Counted from the stretch's first letter, positions 1-11,539 are shown. The stretch: 64,000 nt of DNA from Harmothoe impar (GCA_947462335.1 OX381716.1:9868861-9932860), one strand, 5' to 3'. Made by a program: numbers and translations. The notes: generated from the sequence alone by a model not told the origin.

Positions 1-422
1 AGAAAATATGCCAGATGCTCTGGAGCAGGGGGGGGTTAAAATCTCCAGGATACTTGCCAATAGCTAGTTCAATAATAATGTCTCAGCAGGCACCTAACTC
101 CATACAGATCATGTTATTAAGTAAAAAAAAAAAAAAAAAGTTGTCTGCATTAGTGCATCATGCCCGTCTTTAGGCATTATGCCTTGAAAGGTTTACACTG
201 TACACGGGAGCAACATTATGGCATATACTGCAGCTTATCAGAAGTGTAACACTAGTAGGATGAGGGTTATTGTGCTCTGCACCTGATCCATTCCCACTCC
301 CCCGCACCTTAAAGGCCCAGCGCCCCTATATATACGGCTGAGTACCTGTCCCGACTGCACCGTGACTGTTACTGCATGTGCAGTAAGAACTGCAGGTTTA
401 AGGATTCACTGGATTAGCCTCA

Positions 423-450
423 TGACGTCACATGACGTCACATGACGTCA
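423..450. promoter_or_regulatory. three tandem CRE octamers
   Basis: TGACGTCA occurs at 423-430, 433-440 and 443-450, exactly one helical turn (10 bp) apart. This is the palindromic CREB/ATF site. A TATATATA run lies about 90 bp upstream (near 328). No open reading frame follows, so any promoter role is inference. Confidence 0.45.
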
Positions 451-577
451 GCTGCAGACACTACACGGACACGGTCTGCATACAGACATCTGAGTCACAT
501 GACCTAAACATGGCTGCCCCTGGTGGTGGTTACAGACATTAAACCTTTAACCCTTCAAAGGCAGTAAACTGTATTAA

Positions 578-667
578 AGGGGCATTCTCACCACTTGCAC
601 TTAACCACCTAGTAGACTAGAACAGTACTAGAATTGTAAGTGGGATACGCTCGGTGAGAATGCCACT
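578..667. mobile_element. 90-bp TTAA-flanked MITE, copy 1
   Basis: A short near-palindromic element with TIRs of the form AGGGGCATTCTCACC / GGTGAGAATGCCACT. It is bounded by TTAA at 574-577 and 668-671. Two further copies in the window (30610-30698 and 55536-55625) have the same TTAA on both sides. TTAA duplication is typical of piggyBac and Kolobok elements; the family is inferred only from the target site. Confidence 0.7.
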
Positions 668-671
668 TTAA

Positions 672-3176
672 TACAGTATGCTCTTTGTCTTCATGATGCA
701 TAAATCCAGCCCTGACAAGTAAGCAAGGACCACATTCATGCATAATGCTGAACCCTTCAGGACGAATACATTCTCAAAGGGTCAGCCTGATGCATTAGTT
801 AGGGTAAGAAGGTAGCAGGTAGGAGTTGTTGATGAGGCTTGGTGACCGTATTTGGGTCTACAAGGGTGGCGGAGGGTTATCATGGCTGAGCATGTATGTA
901 TTGGCTCATCCACTCGTCCACTCGTCTACCCCAACTCTGACTTGAACTGAGTCTTACTCTGGGCTCCGAGTCTGGGCAGGCTCACATGAAAAGCTTGACC
1001 TATCAAATCCTGGACACCTGTTCCTGTGTTCTCTCCCCCTACTTTTCCCATCAATATAACATTTTGCTATAAACATTGAAAAATTTATTTCATATCATGA
1101 AGCCATACCGTACTACATCAACAAGGTAAAGGTTCAAGCATTCATGGAACACAACACATGTTCCCCTGTAGGACCTACTGTAAGTTCTCATGTAGTGGCC
1201 GCGGCTATTATGCGAGTCAGATCAGCAGTGCGGCTCATCAGATTGGCCTAAGGTTGTGTTGCAGCTAATGTAAATGTTAGGTCTTTTGAGTATGCTATAT
1301 TTCTAAATCAACAACTTTATGGATTATGGAATTTGCTTAAGCGAGGGGTGCGGCCAGTAGGCAAGTTAGGCTGATCCAGCAGAATTCACAGTATATATCA
1401 TTATAGCAAAGAGGTATAGGGAGCTAGGGGTGGGCTAGGTGAGGAGCTGGGATGTCCAGGGTTAGGGGAGGGACTGGTACCTGGAGGGACGGAGGGGAGG
1501 GGCTTAGACATGGTTGGTATTGTTGTTGCTATAGCCTCTATTGTATTGATCTGTTTTTCCTATACTCTCAGGGGTTGACCACCCTTTTGCCATAAGTACC
1601 AAAAATTGATTCCACTTGAGGGGGTTCATAAAAAACTTCATCCATTTTCAGCATAAAAGCCGGCACATCAGTAAGGTGCAAGGAGGGGAGGGGGATCAAA
1701 AGGATGGAGACCGGAAAATCCTTCGCAAACTCGTGCAAAAATACACCAACTGCCGTATAACTGTAGCACAATCTGTGATAAGGGACATTCCTGCTAAGTG
1801 CATTAAGATCCCTCTTACCAAATCATGTCACCACTAACTAGCCATTTAATGATTTATAAATCAATAATGAAAATCATTTATTCCTAATGCAGGCAGCATA
1901 ATTGCACAGAAATGGGTGGGGGTGGGAAGGAGGAATAGAGTATTCCCTTGCAAACAAAATCTGCGGAACTCATGCAATTCTTTAGTCTTGACTCAGGATC
2001 CCAAGGAGATTTTTTAATGTTTTGTGCTATGTTCCTGGGAATTTCTTGTATTTTGAACAAGTTTTAACTTGTGTCTTTAGCCCAAGTCATGAATGTTCAA
2101 TCCCCGAGTTCATTTTGTGAATAGGACATGTTCACAATTGTTGGGAATATCTTGTGTCTTTCTTGTGTTATGGTGACTTCCCCAAATTCTCACCAGTCGT
2201 GAACATTCAATTCCCGAGTTCTGTTTGGAGGGTTGGAAGGTGGCCTTAGAAAACTATAGAAACACCCTAATCCCAATCTAATTTGTCCTCCCTCTCTGTC
2301 TCACTTGCTCTCTCCCTCACTAATTCCAAGATCCCTCTCCCTGCATGTGTACCTTCCCCCTATCCCTTTTAAATTCTCTCTCATTCAGAAATGTCCCAGA
2401 AGCTGCCCCCTTTACAATAGGCTGAAACAGATGGCTAAAGCTGGGTGAGAATTTACAGATAATTGGTGAAGGAATGTAAAAACACTAAATGGATTATTTC
2501 AACAAGCCATGATTAAACGCCAGTAACCACGTTTAAATTGAGTCTTAATTTCACCCGGGACACTGCAATTTATAATTTGGCATCTGAAATTAATTACAGC
2601 TATCAATTGATTGCTGAGAGGCCTCACATAGTTTAAACACACGTGGCCGATTCCAGGTTCTGTCATCAAAACAAAAGCTGTCAGAGTGGAAATACGTCTC
2701 TGAATTCAGACCAACAAACGGGCCACATAGTTTTTATTACTTCGAGTACAGGCTGAAATCAAAACTTAATTTAGACATAACATCAAAAATTCTTAAAAGT
2801 TTCTACAATATAGAAGTAATTTCATCCTGAAGGAATACTAGAGTGTCATTGAAATCTTGATTAGATCATCGTTTCTTATTATCAATTCAAATGTTCTCAT
2901 ATCTACCTTAATACTGCTATAGATATAGGGAAATACGTTATCTCCTTTATATCAGCAACTTCAACTCTAACCATTACTTCACGACGATAAATAGCAATAA
3001 TTTCACCATAGACAAAAACTAAACAAAAAGAGTTTGTTGCCTCTTGTAAAAGAGACTACAGTTGCGTAACTCACACAGTAGGCAATGCATCAAATAATGA
3101 AACCTGTTTCGTCATAGATAGGCTTCATGAAGTTTCACATAAACTCGGGTTGCTATCTATACAATAATATACAATG
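672..3176. other. non-coding flank, no gene seen
   Basis: Reading frames here are short and interrupted. There are simple purine stretches near 1420-1500 and an AT-rich tail. I see no splice-consistent exon, RNA gene or TIR pair. Confidence 0.5.
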
Positions 3177-3178
3177 TA

Positions 3179-4602
3179 CACTGTAAAAACAGTGTTTAGA
3201 TGATAAATGTGCATGTTTAGTGGCTAAACACTTTTCTAAACACCATCTTGTCCCACATTTTGAGACACCTTTTTCCATCTAAACATGTTTAATTTCTAAA
3301 CATGTTTAGATAAAACGTGTATAGTGTGCAAAGTGTTTAGATCTAGTAGGTGTTTACAATTATAGAGTTTAGACCAAGGAAGGGTTTAGATAATTAATGT
3401 GTAGATCTATAGAGTGTTTACATTTGTAGTGTTTAGAATTATTAGGCATTTAGATAAATAGCATTTAGATTTAGTAGGTGTTTAGTTACATAGTGTTTAG
3501 GTAAGTTGATCTAATTTGCATATGAGAATATATTATCAGTCCAATCTATCATCTTATCATTCAGATAGATATAGTTTTATAACACTTTTGTAGAGTGTCA
3601 TCACATATGTTACATAGCATCCATGCTAAGTAACTGGGAAATGTGCACAATTGAATGGTGGAGAGAACATTGCTATATATTTTCTTATATCCCACAGAAT
3701 AGGTGTCCCTAGTGATTATAGCTTTTCTGCACATAGTCTAAACCCCAAATCATAAAATTACCCTCTCAGTAATAATATCCATATGTTCCCATATTTAAAT
3801 CACTCAATTGATGTGATTCTTTGTTTGCTTTTGCATGTTTATTCAAGGATCAGCTTATGAATGGGTGGGGAAAGTCCATCCAATGACTTAACTGCCACCT
3901 GGTGGGATAAAATTGTGTTTAATATCTAAACACTTAAACATGTTTAGGTGTTTAGATGTTTAGATTAAATGTGTTTAAATCTCACCTGATAAAGTGTTTA
4001 GCATGCTTACAATGTATTTGTTAATTGTTTAAACAACTATACCAATCATGACAAACAGACACATGATCAGCCACTTTTTCTCGATTATAAGCTGTGCCTC
4101 TAATATAGGCAGGGGATTATACTCCATTAATTACCACTTTTCTGATTATAATTCTGCTTGTAATTGGAGTACTAATCTCATTTCTGCAGATCATCTGAAC
4201 TACAGAGAGATACATGTACTTAGGAAAAGCCAAGCTTATGTTTGGATCAGAACTAAATTTTCATTCCAATAGGTTATAAAAAAACTTCTAAGCTAATTGG
4301 AATAATTAAAAAGTGTTTCATGCACGATTTGGTATCTAAACACCTCATTGTTTAAATGCTGAACAGGTGGTAGATGTATGTTTAAAGCCTAAACACAAAG
4401 AAAACATATGTTTAAATAGTAAACACCCATCTGCATAAGTGTTTACTTTCTAAATGTCTAAACACATACATGTCTTTGGTGTTTAGGCATTTAGAAATGA
4501 TGTGTTTAACATACAAAATGTCTGTTTAGATTGCTTAAGTGTGTAGAGATTAAACACGTTTAGCTTTTTTGGTGTTTAAAGTTAAACACAGTTTTTACAG
4601 TG
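3179..4602. mobile_element. 1.4-kb foldback-type element rich in TGTTTAG
   Basis: The ends are inverted repeats, CACTGTAAAAACAGTG on the left and an inner AAACACAG then TTTTTACAGTG on the right. TA flanks both sides (3177-3178; 4603-4604), as in Tc1/mariner-like insertions. The first 300 bp repeatedly carry TGTTTAG/GTTTAGAT words, and the last 300 bp carry mostly the complementary CTAAACA words, so the two halves could pair over long distances. No coding frame is seen. CACTGTAAAAA ends also occur at 39688-40467 and, on the right side only, at 61877. Confidence 0.65.
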
Positions 4603-4604
4603 TA

Positions 4605-6155
4605 TGACATAAAAATGTAAATGCCATCTATCAACGTTCACCAGTAAAATTACACTAAATATTGACGAAAGTTCAAATATCACTAATCTTTTCTTAAAGA
4701 CCTCCCGGAGCTGTAATGTAATCTAAACTGAGGTTGGCACCTACACAGCTGCATGTCACGTCAACCTCCATGAGCACTGTAGGAACACTGGGCCTGGAAT
4801 TTGCAGTTAGCGAATCAAAGATGGCAGATGGTTGTGTATGTGAGCGAAACTACAGGGGGTGATTGCACAGTATTTATAGGGAGTTGAACATTATAAAATT
4901 ATGTATCTGTGGCTATGGTCATGTATAATGTAATGCTCTAATGTTTTTTGGATATAATGCTCTGTAGGAGGAGGAAAAATGTTTTTATGATCTATGTATG
5001 GATGACTAGGCTAACTACATACTGAGTTAGGCTAGTCACATCAACAGACTAAGCCTAGTCTGCAGCCTTTATTTCAGGCTGATTACTCTATTATTGTATT
5101 GATTTAATGATGCTAGCAATTGCCTACATGACCATATATCCTTAAACTAAGATTCTGTAACGGGCAGCTGCGACTGCTAAGTTATGTGTTATACTGTTGT
5201 GTACCGTGGTTACCAATATTACCGATTGTAGGGTTTCATAACATTTCACATAACGTTCAACACTAGGTGGCTCTGCTGTTATGGTCATGTGACCTCCGCA
5301 GGCTGCTTTCCGTGAGAAGGCAGTCAGGTTTGGTACATGCTGAGGCACACACTTTCCTTACTTCGGGTTGAAATACGCTATCCTGTAGTTTATCCACCCT
5401 CTGGTATTATTGTGATCCTGTTCTGGTCCCTGATATAACCGCCGGTTAATTCAGAGAATAATACTTGACCGCTAGTGAATAAAGTCGCTGTGTATTAAAG
5501 CTTGATTGTACTGTGTCTGGTTGCTGATCTTTTGAAGTCACTAGTAGCCTAGACCAACTACAATTCTACCAAATATCAAGTATATTGGCACAAACTCCTG
5601 AGTTATGCAGTTTTGGGGCAGAGGAGGGTCAAACAAGAAAGTTATTTCTATGTTTAAACAAGTTGATTATATTGAAAGGTATATATCTTGGCTCCTTGGA
5701 ACGCTTTTTGATACATCTCTAGCCCTAGCGGTTCAGTTTTTATTGCCTCGCAAAGCTGATCGTCATTATTTCGGGTGATTCCGAGACCGAAAAAACATGG
5801 ATATTGATTTCTTGGTGTTAAATACATCATAACAACTCCTAATTTTGTTTACAACATGGTACAACATGTATCTAAAAGCATACAAAAAATTGATGTCCTA
5901 AAAAAAAAAACTTCTTGAGTTGTAGCCCGATCAATTTTGAATTTCCGTCACATACTCTCAACTTTACACTATTTTCCTCAAAATGGTTCAATTAATCCTC
6001 AAAATCAATCTACCATATCTTCATCATATATACTTCAATATATGTGGAGCAATGAGGAGATGGCACTCGTGAGTGTGCGGCATGCTTGCTGAGGTCTGGG
6101 CCCCTGAGTACTGCCTGCCTGACGCACGGGTACCGCCGACATTTCTACTTCCACT
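4605..6155. other. non-coding, no gene seen
   Basis: The sequence is AT-rich and apparently unique, with only short interrupted frames. I find no TIR pair, tandem array or RNA gene. Confidence 0.45.
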
Positions 6156-6159
6156 ATTA

Positions 6160-6720
6160 GCACAGCTGACATGCGGACTGGGGCATGCTAAATACTGGCA
6201 TTAGCCCTTTAAGGGCTGCATACTGCTTTAATGCATCTTGTCTTTCATCATCATGTAGCGAGTAACTCGTCATGCAGTGCTTCATCGAAGCATCATGCCA
6301 ACTATACAGGTTTGATACACTTCCAAAGGGTTTGCATAATGCATGGATGGTGCATGATGCATGAATCAACCCTTGCGAGTTACTTACCAGGGCAGCATTC
6401 ATGCAACATGACAACCAATGGGCATAGCACTTGAGAGCACCATGAGGCCCTCAAACCTTCAATGATGGCATGTCAGTAAAAGGTGATATTTTTTGTCGTT
6501 ATTCACGAATGCAGCCTCGGCAAGTAACTTGCCAGTGCCGCACTGGTGCATTATGCTGACCCTGTAGGAATGTCTCAACCCTGTCTAGGGAGCATGATGT
6601 TGGAATGCAGGACAGGCGAGTCACTGACAAGGGCTTGATTCATGCATCATGACAACCAAGGGCATCATGCATTAAGGCATGATGCTAGCCTTAAATGGTC
6701 TAGGGATAATGTGAGTTTGT
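6160..6720. repeat. dispersed GCATGATGCAT / GCGAGTTACTCGC repeat field
   Basis: Several copies of a loose repeat built from GCATGATGCATxAATGCAGCCC and self-complementary words such as GCGAGTTACTCGC. Related pieces occur at about 150-190, 690-800, 27780-27830, 31430-31530, 32185-32270, 38440-38500, 61180-61330 and 62240-62465. Copies appear in both orientations with no consistent ends, so this looks like an old dispersed family rather than a gene. Confidence 0.5.
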
Positions 6721-6841
6721 TAGCGTGCAGACTGAAGTATGGTAAATATGGACATTAGCGGCAGTCTCGCAGGCAACGGGTTCTACCGGGATGTGTCGGC
6801 GGGTCATGTTGTGAGCATTGTGGGTAGCATGCTACATAGTG

Positions 6842-7330
6842 TCGGGGGAAGGGAGAGAGGGAGGGAGGGAGGGAGGGAGGGAGGGAGGGAGGGAGGGAGG
6901 GAGGAAGGGAGGGAAGGAGAGAGACAGAGGGAGGAAGGGAAAGTGTGTCAGAGAAGGTTATGGAGAGACGGAAAAATGGAGAGATGAAGGGGACAGGGAT
7001 AGTTTAAGGGACAGGGAGGGGGAATGTAACAGTAGAAGAGAGAGCCAGTGAGGGAGAGAGAGAGAAAGAGGGAGAGAGAGAGAGAGAGAGAGTGAGGGAG
7101 TGAAAGACTGAGGGAGGGAGTGAGGGAGCGAGTGAGGGAGGATGGCAGGGAGGCAGAGTGGAAGAAAGCGAGAGAGAGCGGGAGAGGGAGGGAGAGGTAG
7201 GGAGACAGGGAGAGTTTGATAGAGAGGGATGAGGAGGTAGGGAGGGAGAGTCTGAGACTGGGAAGGAGAGATGAAGGGAGAGAAGGTGGGAGAAGGTGGG
7301 AGAAGGTGGGAGAGAGGGGGGAGAGAGGGA
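6842..7330. repeat. polypurine GGGA/GAGA simple repeat
   Basis: About 490 bp made almost only of purines on the + strand, starting with a perfect GGGA run near 6860-6905 and decaying into GAGA and GGGAG variants. The long open frames on both strands here are low-complexity artefacts. Such tracts can form triplex structures; that is general knowledge, not shown here. Confidence 0.85.
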
Positions 7331-7879
7331 ACTGGTTTTCAGTAGGGATAAACCTTAGAGTATAGATAGCCATTCAGCCTTACCCTTATTGTCTGGATTA
7401 AAATGGTTAGACAGGAAACAATTTACAGCACTCTGTTGGAGCTAGAACTGATTATTTGGCCTCTTATTGGCTCAGGGTAGAGGAGTGACCCTGTAATGGA
7501 CAATGACAGCAGCGCCACCTCTTGGCCTGTGCAGCCACCTGCTGGATGGCTTCCGACTGATTACCTGGGAAGCCTCTGAGACACAGGGAATTAAACGGAA
7601 AAGGGATGTTGAGATTTACTGGAAACAAACCAAACTAGTATCAGCCCTTGAGGGCTTCCCATTGTCATGATTCTCCAACGTGGCCTGTACTGCATTGGTG
7701 AATCACACTGACCCTTTAGACGTGTATCAAACAAGGATAACACAATGCCCTCTGAACAGAACTCAAGAATGACACAAGTTAGAAACGTATGTATTTCATA
7801 GGAAACACGCAAGCTGTATACACAAGATTGACTTGGGAGATCCTCGAGAATATAGACCTTCCCAGTGACATGTTCAATG
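7331..7879. other. non-coding flank up to the first large element
   Basis: No gene seen. The last six bases before the element are GTGATG (7880-7885), which form one half of its target duplication. Confidence 0.5.
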
Positions 7880-7885
7880 GTGATG

Positions 7886-8517
7886 AGTAGTATAGTATGT
7901 ATCGGAACGGGACTATAGTTAAGTACTGTTTATTACTCAATCGACCTGCATCCAATCAGAGGCCTCCCTTTTGGCGGGAAATTCAAAAGCAGCCAATGAG
8001 AGGCCTCCCTTTTGGCGGGAAATTCAAATAGGTCACGTGACCGGAAGTGACCTACTTCCGGTCACGTGACCTTTGGGCGGGAAATTCAAATAGGTCACGT
8101 GACCGGAAGTGACCTACTTAAGAGGGTCACGTGACCACCATGTTGGCGGGAAATTCAAATAGGTCACGTGACTGGAAGTGACCTACTTAAGGGGGTCACG
8201 TGACTACTAGGTTGGCGCGAATTTCAAAATAAGTCACTTGAGATTTTTATGGATAAATAATTTTAAAAAAGAAAAAAAGCAAGCTGAAAGCTTGCTAAAA
8301 AATAATTTAAAAATGTGGCTCTTTTTTTTAGGGGGGGGAGGGGCACTCTGGGGGGCACTCTTTAAGATGCATGGGGGGGGAGGGGGGGAGGGGGGGAGGG
8401 GAAGGGTTTTTTAAGAGTGAGACTCGCTTCTCTGCCCTCTCTTTTAGAGGGCAGAGTCTACTGGTTCGTCTACTTACAATGAAATGTATCATGATTGCGT
8501 TTATGATGATGTGCATC
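7886..8517 (+). repeat. left TIR of copy 1
   Basis: Inverted match to 16856-17494. It contains two CCAAT boxes, GCGGGAA and CACGTG repeats, a GCAAGCTGAAAGCTTGC hairpin, a G-rich stretch (8331-8401) and a small inverted repeat GCCCTCTxxxxAGAGGGC. It shares copy-1-only variants with its partner TIR, for example GACTGGAAGTGACC and a GGTTCGTCTAC insert near 8464. It lacks a few bases (GAGGCGAG) of the hairpin that are present on the right. Confidence 0.85.
7949..8225 (+). promoter_or_regulatory. E2F / CCAAT / CACGTG / ETS site array inside the TIR
   Basis: Visible sites: CCAAT at about 7951 and 7995; TTTTGGCGGGAAA twice (about 7970 and 8011); weaker TGGGCGGGAAA, TTGGCGGGAAA and TTGGCGCGAA versions further in; CACGTG six times between 8032 and 8206, mostly in a GGTCACGTGACC frame; and ACCGGAAGT ETS-like sites between them. 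TTTGGCGGGAAA is the textbook E2F site and CCAAT is the NF-Y site. The pairing resembles S-phase promoters. The same array is present, facing inward, in all four TIRs of the window. Which transcript it drives is unknown. Confidence 0.6.
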
Positions 8518-8821
8518 TCTTGCTGGCTAGACTTTCAAGCAAATTTGCCAAAGTCCAGCCCGTTATTGAATGTCCGGCCTAGCCTGACCCTCAGTAGAAC
8601 AGTCCTTGACCCATCTATTATAGTCCAGCAGCGCCTGACTCTTGTATGAGAGTAGTATTGGCGACATTGGCTGACTCTGATATTTACCTGTGTGTACGGA
8701 GGGAGGAGAGGGTTCACAGCCACAGCTCTCTTGGGGCAAAGCTTGCGCTTATAGAGCACTACTAGTGGAGGTCTGGATAAGGAGGCTATGGTGGTTGTCT
8801 TCAAAAAAAATAAAAAAATAG

Positions 8822-9000
8822 CCATGGCGCATGTCGATGTCGCTTAATTATGCTCATATCTCATGTCAATTTTAAGAATTGCTCATGTCACCTGTCACTA
8901 TGTTTTTCAAGCTTCATGTCAAATGTCACTAGGCCTCATGTCGAATGTCGATTCTAAGAAACAGGTATGTCACCATCTCGAATTTAGCGGTCCACACTGC
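8822..9000. repeat. GACATG-family repeat within copy 1
   Basis: Alternating CATGTCxx and CATGTCACxTGTCACTATG words with TTTTAAGAA spacers, matching 26215-26350 of copy 2 in reverse. It belongs to the dispersed GACATG family seen at 28887-29440, 30230-30575 and 38992-39385. Confidence 0.6.
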
Positions 9001-9048
<48 letters not shown>

Positions 9049-9390
9049 TGCTGCTGATTTGCTGTTGCTGCTGCTGTCGGTGCTGCTGCTTGTGCTGCTC
9101 GTGCAGCTGCTGCAGCTGCTGACAGCTGCTGCTGCTTGTGCTGCTCGTGCAGCTGCTGCAGTTGCTGACGATGTCACGGATGCTGTTGACAGATGCTGCT
9201 GCTTGTGCTACTCGTGCAGCTGCTGCTGCTGCTGCTGCTGCTGACGATGTCATGGATGCTGCTGACAGATGCTGCTGCTTGTGCTGCTTGTGCAGCTGCT
9301 GCAGCAGCTGCTGCTTGTGCTGCTCGTGCTGCTGCTGCTGACGATGTCACGGATGCTGCTGACAGATGCTGCTGCTTGTGCTGCACGAGA
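9001..9390. repeat. imperfect CTG/CAG tract
   Basis: About 390 bp of GCTGCTGCT runs interrupted by a repeated TTGTGCTGCTCGTGCAG and GACGATGTCACGGATGCTG motif, giving a higher-order repeat of roughly 80-120 bp. Long frames on both strands are triplet-repeat artefacts. Copy 2 has the counterpart at 25850-26215, of different length and order. Confidence 0.85.
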
Positions 9391-9445
9391 CCGAGTAGCC
9401 GCTATTACTAATGCTACTAATACTAGTATGAGAAAATACATTTAG

Positions 9446-10309
9446 TCAGTCGACTAAATCAAGGAGGTTTTCTGACTTCAGTGGATCGTTTAGCCATCGG
9501 CCACAGGCAAAACTTGAAACCATTTTATACATGGGGCAATTGGCAGAGTCGAAACATGTTGGTACGATGGGGTCGATCATGTTCATCATCAGTTCAGGCA
9601 AAGGAAGTGTGTCAACAGCACGCGAAAACTTCATGTCCGGATGTTTCAACACAAGACTTTTTATCACACTCACACAGCTGCTTTGAAGAGTGAATCCTTG
9701 ACCAAACTTGAGCTTTTCCAACACAGCTTTGGCCTCCTTCTGTGCAGTAAGGGATCTCTCTTTCGGGGTCATCGCAGTGCTGGCTAGCATGTCCTCAAAG
9801 TCTTTAACATAATGTTCCAACGGGCTACAAATGATGTACTCCAGATCATCGTCCGCATATGTCGTCTCCTCGCACCATATTGTGTCTTCTCCTGTTTCGA
9901 ATTCCGTCATTTTCTGAACAATCTCCTCGTGAGTGCGTTGCATATATCGAAGCTCCTTCAAAGACCAGATAACTTGTATGCCGAACCCTGAAAAACCTGA
10001 AGGAATTTCACCACTACAGTCAGGCCAACTATACGGAGCTAAGAAAAATAGCTCCAACAAAATTTTCTCCCTCTGTCCAAATGAAACTACTTCCGTTCCG
10101 ATGAAGTTGAAGCATGCTTCTATCCATTGCTCCTTGGTGACGTCCTTCCAATGTTTCTTTACCTCACATGCATCATAGGGCACTGTTTCTCTTCTTGCTT
10201 CTAGTGGGAGTTGCTTTTTCTTTCTTGGACTCATTTGGAGAGTTTCGATGCTCTGTAGCGTCGACACTTCGATAAGAAAAGAAGCTGTAAAGGTAGAAAT
10301 AACCCTCAT
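9446..10309 (-). CDS. orphan protein, 287 residues, unknown function
   Basis: A single uninterrupted minus-strand frame, by far the longest in an otherwise ORF-poor element. I do not recognise the family. From the first Met it is 287 residues. A second Met at residue 26 starts a basic stretch (SPRKKKQLP) that could be a nuclear signal and gives 262 residues. The protein is acidic in the middle (GEDTIWCEETTYADDDLEY, residues ~138-156), has several Cys near the end (CFDSANCPMYKM) and shows no signal peptide or membrane segment. About 90 bp upstream of the Met there is a TACATAAGG TATA-like sequence. Copy 2 joins the two flanks directly (near 25838), so the gene with about 980 bp of surrounding sequence is either cargo gained by copy 1 or lost from copy 2. 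No clear target duplication marks the edges, which slightly favours deletion in copy 2. Introns or extra exons cannot be excluded. Confidence 0.6.
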   Translation of the reverse strand: MRVISTFTASFLIEVSTLQSIETLQMSPRKKKQLPLEARRETVPYDACEVKKHWKDVTKEQWIEACFNFIGTEVVSFGQREKILLELFFLAPYSWPDCSGEIPSGFSGFGIQVIWSLKELRYMQRTHEEIVQKMTEFETGEDTIWCEETTYADDDLEYIICSPLEHYVKDFEDMLASTAMTPKERSLTAQKEAKAVLEKLKFGQGFTLQSSCVSVIKSLVLKHPDMKFSRAVDTLPLPELMMNMIDPIVPTCFDSANCPMYKMVSSFACGRWLNDPLKSENLLDLVD

Positions 10310-11530
10310 AACATGCTGAGCGAGCGTGGAGTGGACGATGCAACGATGATGAAGGGCGGGTCGAGAAAGTGTGATGGGTGAGAGCGGCGTTTCACTCCTT
10401 ATGTACCCTGTCCTAGATAATCCTCTTAAACGGCTGAAAAGACTCTCTCAGTACAGAGTCTCTACTCAATTAAGTGATCTGTTAAGTAAGTTTTCACATG
10501 CTACTTGACTACTGCAGGTGGGTTTAGACTTAAGCAGCTTAGTGCACACACGTGTCTGTTAGAAAGCTACCTGCACACCTGCCTTCCTTTTTCACTAGTA
10601 TTTACCCCTTGCCGACTTATAAGGCGCCTATACACGTGTCAGCCTCCTTATATACGTCTTCTTGCTTCTAGAGCTAAGCTACTTACCGTCGTTTTCAGCT
10701 GCCGCAGGCTGACTGGCAGCTATTTAAAAGAGAATACCCGTTACCTGTATAACAGATCAGGAGGTTATGAGATTAGAGTGTGTATACAAAAAAAAGCTAC
10801 AGGGGGCATGTGTCTGTCTGTGAGGTAGAGACGATGTGGTAAGCGGCTCAAGTGTAAAACAAAAGCACCTCCTCTTGCCGCAGTGAGTGGCGCGGGACGT
10901 CGGCTGGCTAGTTGAATAAGCGTCAGCTTAAAAGATAATCCGTCCACGGGCTGGCGCGTCACACCTGTCGTTAATCACCCCCTGTAGTCTTTGTATACGC
11001 AGGTGGTGACCCGGCTTTATCTCTTCACCAGCTATAATCCCATATACATGTAGCGCACGTTACACTCGTTATCTCTCTTTTCATGCTGAGGGATTAGGGG
11101 TGGAAGGGTTCAGGTGAAAAGCGATTTGATTCCTCTCTGGAAGAGGGTGGGGCTCTAGGTGAAAACAAGCTTAGACCATCCAGATTAGCCGCTCTCTCGG
11201 CTATATAAAGAGCCTCAATTTTTTTTATCTCTGCCCACTTCGTCTTGTTGTACACTATCAGTCACGAGGCAGACGCTCGAAGTAGCAGATGTTTGCAGTA
11301 TGGATTATACAGAGGTTACCTGCTAATAGGATTTTGTCAGAATAGGGTGAGTTGCTCTTAAAATGACCATTTTAAATGGGTTGTTAATATGGTATCTGAT
11401 GTTAATGAGCTAACACCTAACATTGAGGATTATGACCTCCCAGAGGGGCGTCTCGCCAAATTCTCCGGTCTTGACTATAGGCTTAACTGTCTAAAGACTG
11501 TGGAGCACGTTAATGGGCGGTCTCCTTACT
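10310..11530. other. copy 1 interior without recognised gene
   Basis: Matches copy 2 (about 24480-25830) in reverse with many short indels. A 107-codon plus-strand frame at 10505-10828 is not preserved in copy 2, so I do not call it. A TATATAAAG lies near 11201. The GGATTAT at 10940 (minus strand CGGATTATC) is the empty site for the MITE inserted at 25055-25315. Confidence 0.55.
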
Positions 11531-11539
11531 AATTTCACT

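Noticed and set aside
6739..7373. Long frames on both strands in the polypurine tract
   Set aside because: Translations are low-complexity GREGGREGG or SLPLSLS repeats produced by the GGGA/GAGA tract.
8863..9441. Poly-Ala/Ser/Leu/Cys frames in the CTG tract
   Set aside because: All six frames of a triplet repeat stay open; no start context, domain or conservation with copy 2.
10505..10828. 107-codon plus-strand frame in copy 1
   Set aside because: Frameshifting indels in the matching copy-2 region (25405-25750) show that the frame is not maintained.
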